The translations under genes and the position numbers were made by a program. Shown here piece by piece: positions 43,133-53,548 of a stretch of 64,000 bases of DNA; positions within the stretch are counted from its first letter, which is position 1; each line of letters begins with the position of its first letter. The notes below the pieces were generated by a model. It searched no databases. It worked only from the letters and a program-made list of their open reading frames with translations, and had not been told where the DNA came from. The stretch comes from Bremia lactucae (taxonomy: Eukaryota > Oomycota > Peronosporomycetes > Peronosporales > Peronosporaceae), in NCBI RefSeq assembly GCF_004359215.1, contig NC_090616.1, positions 20,643-84,642 on the forward strand, read 5' to 3'.

Positions 43133-44182
43133 CTCTACCACGAGCTCTAAAGAACTCTAATTCAGGAATTGAATTGCCGGCATGTTTGCGTGCAAGGTTA
43201 CATCGATTTTCTAACGATAACGATCTGTTGCTTTATTGCACCGACACTGCGGACCCTCCGCGTGTCGTTGTTTTTCATGATAAGGATTTGAAGTACCGAC
43301 TCCTCTATGAGGCAAACGATACTGTCCTTGGTGGTCATCTCGGTAGAGAAATGACCTACGGCTCTGTAAGGCAGATTTATTGGTGGCTCAAACTTTATAA
43401 ATGGGTCAGCACATAGGTTCGCACGTGCGAAACTTGCCAACGGGTTAAGCCCTCGGCGCATGCTGCTGCGTCACTGGCAAGTCTGTCCGTACCCATAGGG
43501 TGTTGGAAGTCCATTAGTATGGATTTGTTTTCGGTCCACCGAAAGATTCGACCAGTAACACCGGCATAGTTGTCTTTGTTGACCGATTGAGCTAAATGGC
43601 ACACTTAGCGGCCGTGCCGGATACTATTGATGGTGAAGGTACAGCAAGGCTGTTCATCGATCGTGTATTTCGACAGCACGGTTTGCCAGTGGCAAACGTT
43701 TCTGATCGGGACCCCCGTTTCACGGGTAAATTCTGGCAATCGATTTCCGAGTGCTGGGTACCAGATTGGATATGTCCACTGCAGACCATTCGCAGACCGA
43801 TGGTCAAACTGAACGTGTCAATTGCGTCATTAAAAACATTTTACGCAGTGTGTGTGTTCCAACACCAAAGCACTGGAGCTCAATGCTTCCAGTGGGATAA
43901 TTTGCGTTAAATAACGCTGTCCATGCCTCTACAGGCTACACTCCGCTCTATGTCAACGGCCTCACCCACCCACGCGTTCCGTTAACGATACCACTGCGTG
44001 GCTTAGGGCTGGTAGGGGAGAATAAGCCGATGAGCTTGCTGATATTAGCCCTATTTACCATTTGGAAACAAGTAAGCGAGTTTATCGCAATACAATTTAG
44101 TGTCTTAAGACATGTACGTGACATGATGGCTGATAGCCAAGACAAACAAAAAGAAAAAGCATATGCCAAAAGCAGAAGCTGT
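43133..44182 (+). pseudogene. Family B integrase (copy 2)
   Basis: The zinc-binding part (LLYEANDTVLGGHLGREMTY with CETCQRVKP) is present once. The core follows in several frames (MAHLAAVPDTIDGEGTARLF, then a frameshifted [12 protein letters not shown] segment) and then HASTGYTPLYVNGL-like coding. It ends at the assembly gap at 44183. Confidence 0.75.
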
Positions 44183-44282
44183 NNNNNNNNNNNNNNNNNN
44201 NNNNNNNNNNNNNNNNNNNNNNNNNNNNNNNNNNNNNNNNNNNNNNNNNNNNNNNNNNNNNNNNNNNNNNNNNNNNNNNNNN
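44183..44282. other. Assembly gap (100 N)
   Basis: Run of N that joins family B integrase (plus) to an unrelated minus-strand element. The 3' end of copy 2, where its opposite-strand ORF would lie, is not visible. Confidence 0.99.
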
Positions 44283-45725
44283 TTTTGTAAATTCCGACTC
44301 TTGATAAATTTTGACACGATAGACTTCTTCAAATTGTGATGTCTTCAATTTCCTTAAGAAGTCAGCAGAGGAATAATGACCGATTCACAACCTCATCATA
44401 TGGTATGTCACCACTTTTGAACGAAACTTGATGAGTACGTCAATTAATGATTGGCTCGTGCGCAGCACACCAGGGCTTACCCGGAATTACATCATGGCAA
44501 TTGCTCATTGGCCACTCAATGACCGGAACGTCAGAAATTCGATTATCATCAAATGGGCTATTGGCGACTCCTTTCTTCACTTATTTTTGGTGTTATTAGT
44601 GCCTTCGAAACGAGTGACTTGAAAGCCATTTCAGGACATGACGCATTGCAGCAAACTCGGCTTCACCCCATTGCATGTGGCGCCAGAATCGAGTATCATA
44701 TTGACAGCACGATCGTCAAGATGACCCTTTTAGATGATCAAATCTTTTCCCGTGAAGGAAGCAAAGTCAGCTTCACATAGTGTGGTGATAGCTTCGTTTG
44801 ACGCAGTCGCGATGGTTTCTTCTTTAACTGACTCATTCACGAAATAGTTGGCGTTCGCACGATCGCGACGATATCCGTTGCCGCGATTATTTTGCTGGTT
44901 CCTGCGCTTGTAACACTGCTGAATCGTGTGCCCCAGTATTTTGCAGTATGCACACTTTCGTTTATTTCGACGTCGATTATGGACGCAAGAAGACCTATTA
45001 AATGGCCGAGCATTGCCGATTTCCATCGGCTCTGGCTTCTTGTTTAATTCTCTGGCCACATTTTGTGGACCAGGACGAGGTTTTGTAGCGTTGTGGTGAT
45101 GATAAACACCCGAATGTGTGCGTTCAAAATCGAGCGCCACAGTAATAGCATCCTACAGTGCGTTTCCCCGTCGATATTGAACTTCTTCTTGAGTTCTTGC
45201 TTTAAACCCTCGTTGAAAATAGATGAAATGTCAACTCGAGTCATGTCCTCAACTTGCGAAATAATGTGTCGAGATTTCGCAATGTAGTCCGTTAAGCCTT
45301 TGCAATTGGCTTGTCTCAGCCGATGCAGATCGTCTCGAAGACGTTGTTGCAGATCCGCAAAGACGAATTGTTTTTTTTTCACTGCTAGAGAAAACTCATC
45401 GGCTGAGTGAATTTCTTTTTTGATGCAGCAAGAGCCATTGTGCTGCTGGTCCTCGCAATGAGCTTCCTAGTACGGCAAGTACTTGAGGAGCCTTTGCGTC
45501 CTCTTTCCACTTCTTACCGTGCGCAATAAAATATTGCTGTACTTGCGCGTAATAAAGGCGAACCGACTCTTCGCTTTTTCCGCTTTACGTCGGCATCCTT
45601 AGCCCGTCCACCTTAAGCCCACCTATCTTTTAGGAATTAGCGAATGTTTTGATTAACTCTTGTTGTTGCTGTAGCATGTGCATCATTTGCTGCATTAGCT
45701 CGGCGTTTGAGGGTTGCCCATAATG
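44283..45725 (-). pseudogene. Element F gag, zinc knuckle and retropepsin
   Basis: The minus strand from about 45725 encodes a glutamine-rich start, then ESVRLYYAQVQQYFIAHGKK, SSLRGPAAQWLLLHQ, FADLQQRLRDDLHRLRQ and IFNEGLKQELKKKF, a retrotransposon capsid. The knuckle CAYCKILGHTIQQC (CX2CX4HX4C) lies in 45140-44730. After a frameshift comes the retropepsin site MILDSGATCN near 44680. The family differs from A, B and D. The remainder is lost in the gap. Confidence 0.8.
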
Positions 45726-46210
45726 GAAGAAGAATGTGTTCGGAACTATAAAAAGACTAGGCTCTTAAGTTGAACCGAAGATCCTTAAAAATGGTGCGCT
45801 CGGCTTCTTCTAAAAGCGCGTATACCTCGTGTAACGGAGCTGATAAGGTGGACTCTTGCTTGGGCAGGCATCCTTTCTCCTTGGTGAGTTGCTTTGCTAA
45901 GATCTTTGCAATGCGTCGGGCCTTTTGTAATGCGTCGGGTCTTTTGTAATGACGCAGGCAAATCGTTCGCAGTCTTTGCAGACTTTTCACCGTACTCAAA
46001 GAGGAAAGCCTTACTACAGTAGTATGGAATCTGATTATTAGCTTTTAGCTTTTTGCTCATAAATCTCAACGACTTTCTTTAGCCATTAAGCGTAATGGGT
46101 AAGAGATTCAATCTTATTCCAGATGGATTAACTGTTTCACCGTGTTAAGCCGGTCCCAACCTCACACAGACTAAGCGACTATATCTGTCAGGCAGACGCT
46201 TAGAGTTACA
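45726..46210 (-). other. Upstream region of element F
   Basis: Two overlapping minus-strand frames (46069-45785 and 45999-45757) share the same DNA, including a 19-bp tandem duplication (AATGCGTCGGGCCTTTTGT twice, 45910-45947) that shifts the frame. EKGCLPKQESTLSAPLHEVY may be real coding of an older element. No LTR boundary could be placed. Confidence 0.35.
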
Positions 46211-46383
46211 GTGGATACTGAAGCCACACAATCAAAACTGCTACGCAGCGCTTCCAAAGGAATGGAGCAGTTGACTGCGAGCGGAAATTCCCACGCTACA
46301 AGCAGTACGTTACTGGCTGCGAGTGGAATCCCTTACGCTACAAGTAGTGCTGGGCAATCCAACGCAGTGCAATCCAGCGAAGC

Positions 46384-46530
46384 GCGAACGGACGGCAAAG
46401 AAGCGAGCGGACGGCGAAGAAGCGAGCAGACGGCGAAGAAGCGAGTAGACGGCGAAGAAGCGAGCGGACGGCGAAGAAGCGAGCGGACGGCGAAGAAGCG
46501 AGCGGACGGCGAAGAAGCGAGCGGAAGACC
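46384..46530. repeat. 19-bp minisatellite, ~7.6 units
   Basis: The unit is GCGAGCGGACGGCGAAGAA, repeated seven times plus a part, with four variant units at the left. Because 19 is not a multiple of three, a run of units reads open in more than one frame on both strands. A perfect 18-bp palindrome ACAAGTGGTACCACTTGT follows at 46532-46549. Confidence 0.95.
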
Positions 46531-46558
46531 AACAAGTGGTACCACTTGTGAGGAATGA

Positions 46559-47242
46559 GGGTAAATTACGACTGAATTATTTTTTTTGCTTTACTAGCCG
46601 ATACTTTTGGCTCATCCTCTAAGGATCGCCTATCCTAAATCTAATTATTACTAAGTATCATCTCTCCTTATTGCGCCAACCTTTTTACTTGTTTTTATTA
46701 TGGCGCATATGTAATTTGAATCAATAGAAAAGGAATGGTATAAAAGATAAATCGAAATGAGTGGTCATGGGCTCAGCGAGTTGAATGGTCCTGACAATCT
46801 CGCGCTGGGACGGAGATAGTGTGCGGTACAAGGAACACCTGTTTATTTTACTTAGCTAGCACTACGTCGTAACGAAGTATACTTACTAAACAGTGTAGAG
46901 CAAATTAGAGACTGTTTCTTGTCGTCGTTATTTTTAATATTCATATCCTTCTATGGCTAGTATGAAGGACTTAGACCTTTGTCCATCTGTAAACTAGAAT
47001 CGGTTGCCGCACTCTATCTCTACAGCCTTACCAAATATACATCAGCCAAAGGATCATGTTTTCCTAAAATTTTACTTAGTTAAACTGTTTGCTAACTGGC
47101 ATTCTTTTTTTTAATTAATAACGATCTGGCAATAAAATCCATTCAAATAACAAAATAAAAATTTCCAAAAAATAACCTACCCCCCGTTCTTCCGAACACT
47201 TTCTTGAACAGGATCCGCAGCAGTCGACAAAGTTTAGCAACG
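46559..47242. other. AT-rich spacer upstream of the TMEM41-like gene
   Basis: No ORF and no element similarity. It presumably contains the promoter of the gene starting at 47243; only a weak Inr-like CACTTTC (47199-47205) is seen. Confidence 0.45.
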
Positions 47243-48001
47243 ATGTCGGACTGGCGCCGTGATCTTCAGCTCGTGGGCGTCGTTTTCATAGTCACCACGG
47301 CGCTATTAGGCGTGATGTTGCACTCGCTGGTAATCTCGACGCTCACAGACACCGAGTGGCTCGCGCTTCGACTGCCTACAACGCTCGAGGCAGCTCAAGA
47401 GCTAGGCAAGACCCTTCAGAGCTTCTCCGAGCGCCAACGAGGTTCACTTTTGCTCGCACACATGGGCTGCTATCTATACCTGCAAACATTTGCGATTCCG
47501 GGCACCGTATTTTTCAATCTATTGGGCGGCGCGTTGTTTGGGATGACGCTGGGATTTCCTCTGTGCTTGGCTAACAACACACTGGGATCGGTCTTTATGT
47601 TTCTCCTTTCGCGGCGTTTTGGCTACCGCGTCGTCACGCACTTTTTTCCGCAAAAACTCGATCGCTTAAGAAGTATATTGGACGCACATCGCGACGAAAT
47701 GGCGCTGAATATGATATTCCTGCGCGTATTTCCATTCACCCCCAATTGGTTTATTAACATGGCGTCGCCCCACTTGGCCATTCCGCTAGGCCAATTTACG
47801 TTAGGCCCGCTATTTGGGCTCGTTCCGTACAATTTCCTGAGCTGCAAAGCTGGGCTTATTCTGCGCGAGCTACGATCGCGTGGAGACATTATTGATAGCG
47901 CCACGACGATGCAGCTTATAGTGGTTGCTATCGTAGGTGGCCTTGTGCTCCCAAGACTAAAGAGGCGTTTTGCCACGACCACTGGTACCAAGCATGATTA
48001 A
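47243..48001 (+). CDS. TMEM41-like VTT-domain ER membrane protein
   Basis: 252 residues from the ATG at 47243; in-frame codons upstream lack an ATG. An N-terminal hydrophobic segment (QLVGVVFIVTTALLGVMLHS) is followed by the VTT (DedA/SNARE-associated Golgi) core at about residues 70-200. Its hallmarks are YLQTFAIPGTVFFNLLGG, LRVFPFTPNWFINMASPH and LGPLFGLVPYNFLSCKAG, which match the re-entrant loops of TMEM41A/B. A last membrane segment precedes a basic tail. TMEM41B proteins are ER phospholipid scramblases needed for autophagosome formation and lipid distribution; that role here is inferred from family membership. No intron. Confidence 0.9.
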   Translation: MSDWRRDLQLVGVVFIVTTALLGVMLHSLVISTLTDTEWLALRLPTTLEAAQELGKTLQSFSERQRGSLLLAHMGCYLYLQTFAIPGTVFFNLLGGALFGMTLGFPLCLANNTLGSVFMFLLSRRFGYRVVTHFFPQKLDRLRSILDAHRDEMALNMIFLRVFPFTPNWFINMASPHLAIPLGQFTLGPLFGLVPYNFLSCKAGLILRELRSRGDIIDSATTMQLIVVAIVGGLVLPRLKRRFATTTGTKHD

Positions 48002-49615
48002 ATTGAGTGTTTAAATTACGTTTGTCTTGTCCAAGTTTTTGCTGAATTGAGTAAGTTTCAGATAATTAAAAAAATCTAAAAGCTATCATTCAGCGTGTAT
48101 CAAACGCACTATTTTTTTTTTTGTTCGTCGGGACCAAGCTAGACAAAATAAATGTCAGAGATACTTCTTATTCATTCGACGCCAGGCCAATTAGGTCTGC
48201 AGAGCTCTTATTGGGTTTGACTATCACAAGGTGCGTAATTAGATCCCGAATTTTCAGTATTTAAAATGCTAGACACGGGCGGATTTTAATTTTTTTCTGA
48301 CAGACTGTAATCGTGAAGGTCTTCTTTCGTTGGAATGGATATGCAAATCTTTTAGATTATTATTAGAGTATACAATTATACGAGTAGTCTGCGCTGGTGC
48401 TCCCTCGCACTGCAGCAGCAATTTTCAATTATTTTGTTTGGCGGGAGTTGTTATACCTTTTAACGATTACTTTCAAACAGAAAAAAAGTTATCGCGATTA
48501 CAACTTAAGATTCTGGAATGTGATGCTAAAAATTAATGGCTAGAACACTGCGATGTAAGAAATAGCTAATTAATTTCAAGGGAAAGCACAATATCGTTCA
48601 AGCTAATGCGAGGTTTAAATCAAGCTGTCGACGTCCTAACTGCAATAAGCCACGAAAATGCAGGCTGTTTTCCGTATCAAAACAAAAGCAGCCGACCGGC
48701 CGTGATGGCAAAAGGTGGTTCTACCAAGAGAATTCAAGGTGCCTTCCTCTAATATTTTAAGCGCAAATAGGTTTTCATCCGACTTCTATACAAACACGTA
48801 AAAACTCGCGGTACTCAAAAGTGATTAGCAAGCAACTTAACGATTTAGAGGTATGCCAGCGTCGACGTCCTGTCATGTAAAAAGACGCATTCTTCACATT
48901 GCCGTATTAAGACGCAATTTTTTTTGCGAAGTCTTCGGGGCCGTGTAGGAGTCACTTAGCTTGCTCATCACCAAATAAAAAAATGCTCTTCGATCAATCG
49001 CTGCAAACTTTCATGTTCCTCGCGAAACAAACTTTTGCGCAATATTGGACGCATATTCCCAAAAACAGTTTATTATTTGCGACTGAACTTCATTGCAATG
49101 TGCGCTCATGAATGTGTTGGAGGTCTCCGCATTGCATAATTCAGAGGAGTGCTATTATGTAAGGCACGAAAATATTCTAGATCGTGTTTTTCTGTCACAT
49201 GCAACAGGCTTTCTAGCTACTGGTAGCGTTAAAGACTTGCATTGGCCTTGTATGCAAATTGCCTGAGGTCACTTTAGGTTTTCCGACACTATTTAAATAA
49301 CTCATGTTACAGCTCTCCCGTGACCTCAAGAGCAAACGGTTGTATCAGACGATGTACTGTATGTACAGTATTATTTACGCTACTTTTTTTTTGCAGTTTC
49401 CATTTTGAGGTTGTCAAGGATGTAAGAAACTATTTTAAATTTTAAATTTGAGCTATTATGGAGTATTAAGCGGCTAAAAAAGCATCTTCGGCTACTATTG
49501 CTTGTCAGCTTGAAAATAAAAAAAGTTTTGAAGCAATAATGGACTACGTACCTAATATCACGCTGTACAAGAAATGACTCAAAACCAATAAAAACAACAC
49601 TCTTCGCCTTGCGTC
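48002..49615. other. Gene-free interval
   Basis: About 1.6 kb, AT-rich, with no ORF of recognised type and no LTR similarity. A CCAAT sequence (AACCAATAAAAAC) lies about 30 bp before the gene at 49616. Confidence 0.45.
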
Positions 49616-50236
49616 ATGGCCTTCATGTCGGTAGCTCGTCAGGCACGCGCCACTTCTCGATTCCTCTATTCCCGTATGCGCGTTTGTCCTCTTGTAGCTA
49701 ATGAGCAATTCTTGCAGCGAACGAAGTGGCAGCGCTTGCCCTGTGCGATGGAGTCTCCGATCCTATCGACTCGAGTAGGCTTTTTGCGAACAAAGGTGAG
49801 CGAGCGTGTGGTCCTGCCAGAAGAGAACGAAATTGAACCTACGCTAGCATTTGACGACAGTGAAATGACAATTGAAGATGCTTCGATTGAAAACTTGCTG
49901 AAAGAGCTCAATGAAGTTTTTGAAATTATTGCTGCTGTGCCACTGATGGATGAAGAGGAGTATGGGGAAGTGCGCCAACACTTTGAGAGTGGCAGTGGTC
50001 TTGATGAGATTGATGAACGTGGGTATAATATTAAAGCTGGGACGCATAAGATTTGGAAGGGTGAGCGCGACCTTACAAAGATTGTTGAGGGATTGGATAC
50101 CGATTCGGCCCAGATTCTGCAGCGTATCCTGCTCCACACGCTTAATATTGAGAGAAAAGTGCGTGAGATGCTCTCGAATGGTGGAGTTGATCCCGATGAC
50201 AAAGATGAGTTGCAAGAAGACAATCAGGTCATTTGA
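49616..50236 (+). CDS. Short DUF4460-family paralogue lacking the J-like domain
   Basis: 206 residues. The N-terminus is basic and hydroxylated (SVARQARATSRFLYSRMR), as in a mitochondrial targeting sequence. RTKVSER then matches the downstream paralogue. The J-like segment of that paralogue is absent. The C-terminal domain (about residues 88-190: LLKELNEVFEIIAAVPLMDE, HFESGSGLDEIDERGYNIKA, DSAQILQRILLHT) is conserved with the paralogue at 50599. No intron is seen. The function is unknown; a mitochondrial location is an inference. It looks like a tandem duplicate with an internal deletion. Confidence 0.75.
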   Translation: MAFMSVARQARATSRFLYSRMRVCPLVANEQFLQRTKWQRLPCAMESPILSTRVGFLRTKVSERVVLPEENEIEPTLAFDDSEMTIEDASIENLLKELNEVFEIIAAVPLMDEEEYGEVRQHFESGSGLDEIDERGYNIKAGTHKIWKGERDLTKIVEGLDTDSAQILQRILLHTLNIERKVREMLSNGGVDPDDKDELQEDNQVI

Positions 50237-50562
50237 GATTGTCCGTTAAAAAAGAAGTCATCTCGACACCATCAAGGTATTGCGGAGATCTTGGTCGAGC
50301 CCGCGTGCTTTGCTTTTGCTCTTAACTTTTGATTCGACACAGGCAATCAAGACGTCTAAGTCCCGTATAAATGATGTACGTATACTTGCACCATTGATAA
50401 ATTCTCCTTATCTTATGTTAGAAATAAAGAACGATTGTAAGAATACCTCGCCGTAAAATGCACAAGAAAATGGGCAACATGTAATTTCAGGCATGACCCG
50501 AATTTGTGCTCATTACGAAAAACGCATATTTTGCTCTCAAAAAAAGTGATAAATAATTTTAT

Positions 50563-50569
50563 TCATTCT
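50563..50569 (+). promoter_or_regulatory. Candidate Inr of the 50599 gene
   Basis: TCATTCT fits YCAYTYY, 30 bp before the ATG. Confidence 0.35.
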
Positions 50570-50598
50570 TGCCTTCAGGGCTCTGAAAAGCGGTGGTA

Positions 50599-51696
50599 AT
50601 GGGCTTCGTCGCACTAGCTCGTCAGACGCTTATCGTTTCTCGCTTCCAAATGCACGCGTCTACACGCTTAAGCACAGCAATTCCCTGGCAACAAATGCAT
50701 AAGCACCGCGTGCCTTGCTCTATCGACCCTCCATTCCTATCAACCCGAACCAGCAGCATTAGTTTTGTACGAACAAAAGTCAGCGAACGCACGCTCCGTC
50801 GGAAGAAATTACGCGTCAACAAGAGCCAAAAAGGAGTCAAGGTGCCAATTCTTAAAGAAACGTTGCGCAAGCTCTATTTGCGTACGCATCCGGATCTCTT
50901 TGGACAGTATCCAACGCAGCAGCGCGCAAATGAGGAATCGTACAAAGAGCTCTTGGGCATCCTGGACGCCATTGAGAAACACAATCAATTTCCCCCAGCC
51001 AAGACCTTAAAACTTCCATTTTTTTTAAAAACACCTATCGAGGGTGAATTTAAAGAAGTCGAGTTGCAACTACGCACGACGGGAGGTGCATGTAATACGT
51101 TGGTAGAGGAGGCATTGGGTCAATTTTTCAGCAACTGTGGGCTCCCTGAGGTCTTTCAATGGGACAAAGGAAGCTGGGGCAAAAGTGTAGGTAAACACGC
51201 AGTAGAGAATCCAAATTTAGGCTTTGAAAAGGAAGATGAAACGCATGAGAACGACCGTCACGAGGCCAAGCGCGAAGAACGGCATTCTTCAGCTCCGGCT
51301 TATAATCCCGTGGATCGTAAAGCACCAGAAGATCATTCGATTGAAAAGGTTCTGAATGAGTTAGACGACACGTTGCAGCTTATTGCTGTCGTGCCATATC
51401 TTGACGACGACGACAAGCAACAGCAAGCTATTAAAACTCATTTTGAACACGGATCAGGTCTCGATGACCTCGATGCTCAAGGGTATTCACTGAAAGCGGG
51501 AGTTATTCAATTGTGGCAAGGCGAACGGAATCTACAGGCACTGATTCCTGGATTAGATGGCGACTCGGCGATTCTAATGCAGCGAATTTTGCTTCATACC
51601 GTCGATATTGAAAAGCGTCTCGAGAACGTCATTGCTCAAAGCTCCTTGGACGTTACGAGATTCACTGCGGAAGCTTGTAATCAACAGAGCGAGTAA
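50599..51696 (+). CDS. DUF4460 (TCAIM-like) mitochondrial J-like protein
   Basis: 365 residues from the ATG at 50599. A basic N-terminus (LARQTLIVSRFQMHASTRLS) suggests mitochondrial import. Residues ~88-131 form a J-domain-like segment with HPD in context (RTHPDLFGQYPTQQRANEES), the feature of DUF4460 and of the animal protein TCAIM. A variable middle is followed by a C-terminal domain (LNELDDTLQLIAVVPYLDDD, HFEHGSGLDDLDAQGYSLKA, QRILLHTVDIEKRLENVI) shared with the neighbour 360 bp upstream. DUF4460 proteins are poorly characterised; an Hsp70 co-chaperone role would be a guess. No intron. Confidence 0.8.
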   Translation: MGFVALARQTLIVSRFQMHASTRLSTAIPWQQMHKHRVPCSIDPPFLSTRTSSISFVRTKVSERTLRRKKLRVNKSQKGVKVPILKETLRKLYLRTHPDLFGQYPTQQRANEESYKELLGILDAIEKHNQFPPAKTLKLPFFLKTPIEGEFKEVELQLRTTGGACNTLVEEALGQFFSNCGLPEVFQWDKGSWGKSVGKHAVENPNLGFEKEDETHENDRHEAKREERHSSAPAYNPVDRKAPEDHSIEKVLNELDDTLQLIAVVPYLDDDDKQQQAIKTHFEHGSGLDDLDAQGYSLKAGVIQLWQGERNLQALIPGLDGDSAILMQRILLHTVDIEKRLENVIAQSSLDVTRFTAEACNQQSE

Positions 51697-51929
51697 AGAT
51701 TCTTGGATGACTTTATCGATAAAAGATTATCGCGTTATGTGGGCATTTACAATGAATTAATTGTTAAGCACTGAACTTACATGCCCAAATGCACAAAAGA
51801 TGACACGGCACTAGGACCTGCACCCAGGATTGGAAAGAATAGTGAATTACTTCTTTGAGTCGCTGTCCTAGACAGGAATTAGCTCTTACATAACATCGAG
51901 TGACCCGGGGCCGTCAGTTTAGCACGAAA
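51697..51929. other. 3' flank of the DUF4460 gene
   Basis: Short spacer without ORF before an LTR. Confidence 0.4.
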
Positions 51930-52462
51930 TGGAACGGGGTGTACCGTTAAAACATGAATATTATTTCTGTAAGAGAAAATAATAAAGAAGTATTTACGTT
52001 GGAATTGTTATATTCAACTTAAATTCCTAGGTACTTAATTGAAGTAATAAAAAAAAAACCTACCACTTAAGTGTGCTTCATATATATGTGACCCACCCTT
52101 ATGTATGTGATGCACATTGGTACATCCTAGCGTCATCCGCTATGCGAAATACCCAAAAACGATACGCTCGCAGCACATATTAGTCTATCTACAAAGACGG
52201 CATTTATGCTAGGTAATAACAGAAATTTATATTTAATGCGATTAAATATAAATCAGTCTTAAACTTACAATATACTTGATAAGTTTGCACGAGGAGCCGG
52301 ATTACCGCTCCCGTGACGACACTTTTATCAGTGTACTTCGTGAGTTGGGTGAGGTCGCTAAGGCGCCCACCACAAACCTCACTGCACGTGAGAGAAGGCG
52401 GTAAATCGTCGAAGGTGTGTGCGTGCGTAGTACGTGGCAGCTTTAAGTAGCGCCCGTCTACA
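51930..52462 (+). repeat. Chimeric LTR: D/E 5' tip joined to family A body
   Basis: The first ~90 bp (GGAACGGGGTGTACCGTT, ACATGAATATTATTTCTGTA) match the D/E tip. From about 52020 the sequence follows the family A LTR (GTGACCCACCCTTATGTATG, TACGCTCGCAGCACATATTA, GAGCCGGATTACCGCTCCCG) to GCCCGTCTACA. The family A primer site and gag follow. Confidence 0.65.
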
Positions 52463-53548
52463 CTTGGTGGAACTTGAAATCCTTCCCACGACCCGCATCT
52501 TTGAGCGTGTACGTGAGGATGAGCCTCAATATCGATTGGACTCATTTCCCCCCACCTCCGAACATCATCGGGAGTTGGCTGAGCAGACGGCGCAGGGACT
52601 TAGGGAACAAGCCATGGCCAGGGTCTTGGGTAGTCTCCTGAGCAACATGTTACTCAGTTGGAGCAGTTTGACGCACTCATGCTCGGACAGCGAAGGGTCG
52701 CGTCCGAGGCACAAAGCCATGCTACGGCGGAGTCTGTCACACAGACTCAGGATGAGCTAAGGCGAGAGCAGGCTCGAAGCGAGGCTTTCAACAGGACTGT
52801 TAAGATGCTCTCCGCTCTCAGCCGAGGCTTATTCGGATGGACCCGCCCAAGTTCGATGGAACTGCAGCGCGCACGATATCCATCGGCTGTTAGCAGTAAA
52901 GCAATGCGGTGTGTCGCAGCTAATCGAAGATGACAGCCCGATGGTGCCGTACTCCATGTCGCACCCGCGCGGTAAAGCCTCAGAGTGGGCTTACTCGGCG
53001 GGTATAGCGTATTCAAGGTGTTCCCTTCATGGGCGATTATAAGACAAAGACTCGCGCCATGTGCCAGCCACCAAACAACGAGGTGTTGCATAAGGTGCGC
53101 GTTTTCGGGGCGTGGCAGGCGAAGCGATCTATGCAAGAGCATGTGCAGGAGATGCACTAGCTGTCGGGATCAATTACCGTAGGTCCGATTGGGGAGCACA
53201 TAAAAGTGCCCAAGTTTATGAACGGAATACGTCATGGCTCATCGTGACAGGCTCTTATTAGAAAGGTGCCGTCAACGATGGAATCCAAATTGCCTTAGTT
53301 GAGGAGAAATTTTACAACAGTGCCTCGGCGATAGCTTGGTATAAGCCGTCGGCCGAGAGAACAGGTGTCACTTCCATGGAGTTGGGCAATGCAGACGTTG
53401 TCTGTCACAAATGTGGCAAGCGCAGTCATATGAGCGCTGCTATGCCTGGGCCCCTGCTGGGGCGAAGACGCCCAGCAAGAGGAATCCCTTTCCGAAGAGC
53501 GATGGCAATAACCAGCGTGCGAGACGCATGAGTCCGCATCTACCACTG
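52463..53548 (+). pseudogene. Family A gag with zinc knuckle (deletion derivative)
   Basis: It encodes in shifting frames: LGQRRVASEAQSHATAESVT, QTQDELRREQARSEAFNRTV, MDPPKFDGTAA-like, KASEWAYSA-like, and the knuckle VCHKCGKRSHMS near 53400-53435. Frameshifts occur at about 52850, 52960 and later. Confidence 0.7.

Noticed and set aside
46384..46530. CRISPR-like array
   Set aside because: Units are contiguous without spacers; it is a minisatellite in a nuclear genome.
47204..47242. Upstream non-ATG start for the TMEM41-like gene
   Set aside because: It would begin with TTG; the ATG at 47243 gives a normal N-terminus.
49666..50223. 185-codon minus-strand ORF opposite the short DUF4460 gene
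   Set aside because: Serine-rich mirror of an acidic coding strand; the sense frame has a clear paralogue.
50593..50598. GTG start for the longer DUF4460 gene
   Set aside because: The ATG at 50599 is the first proper start and loses only two residues.
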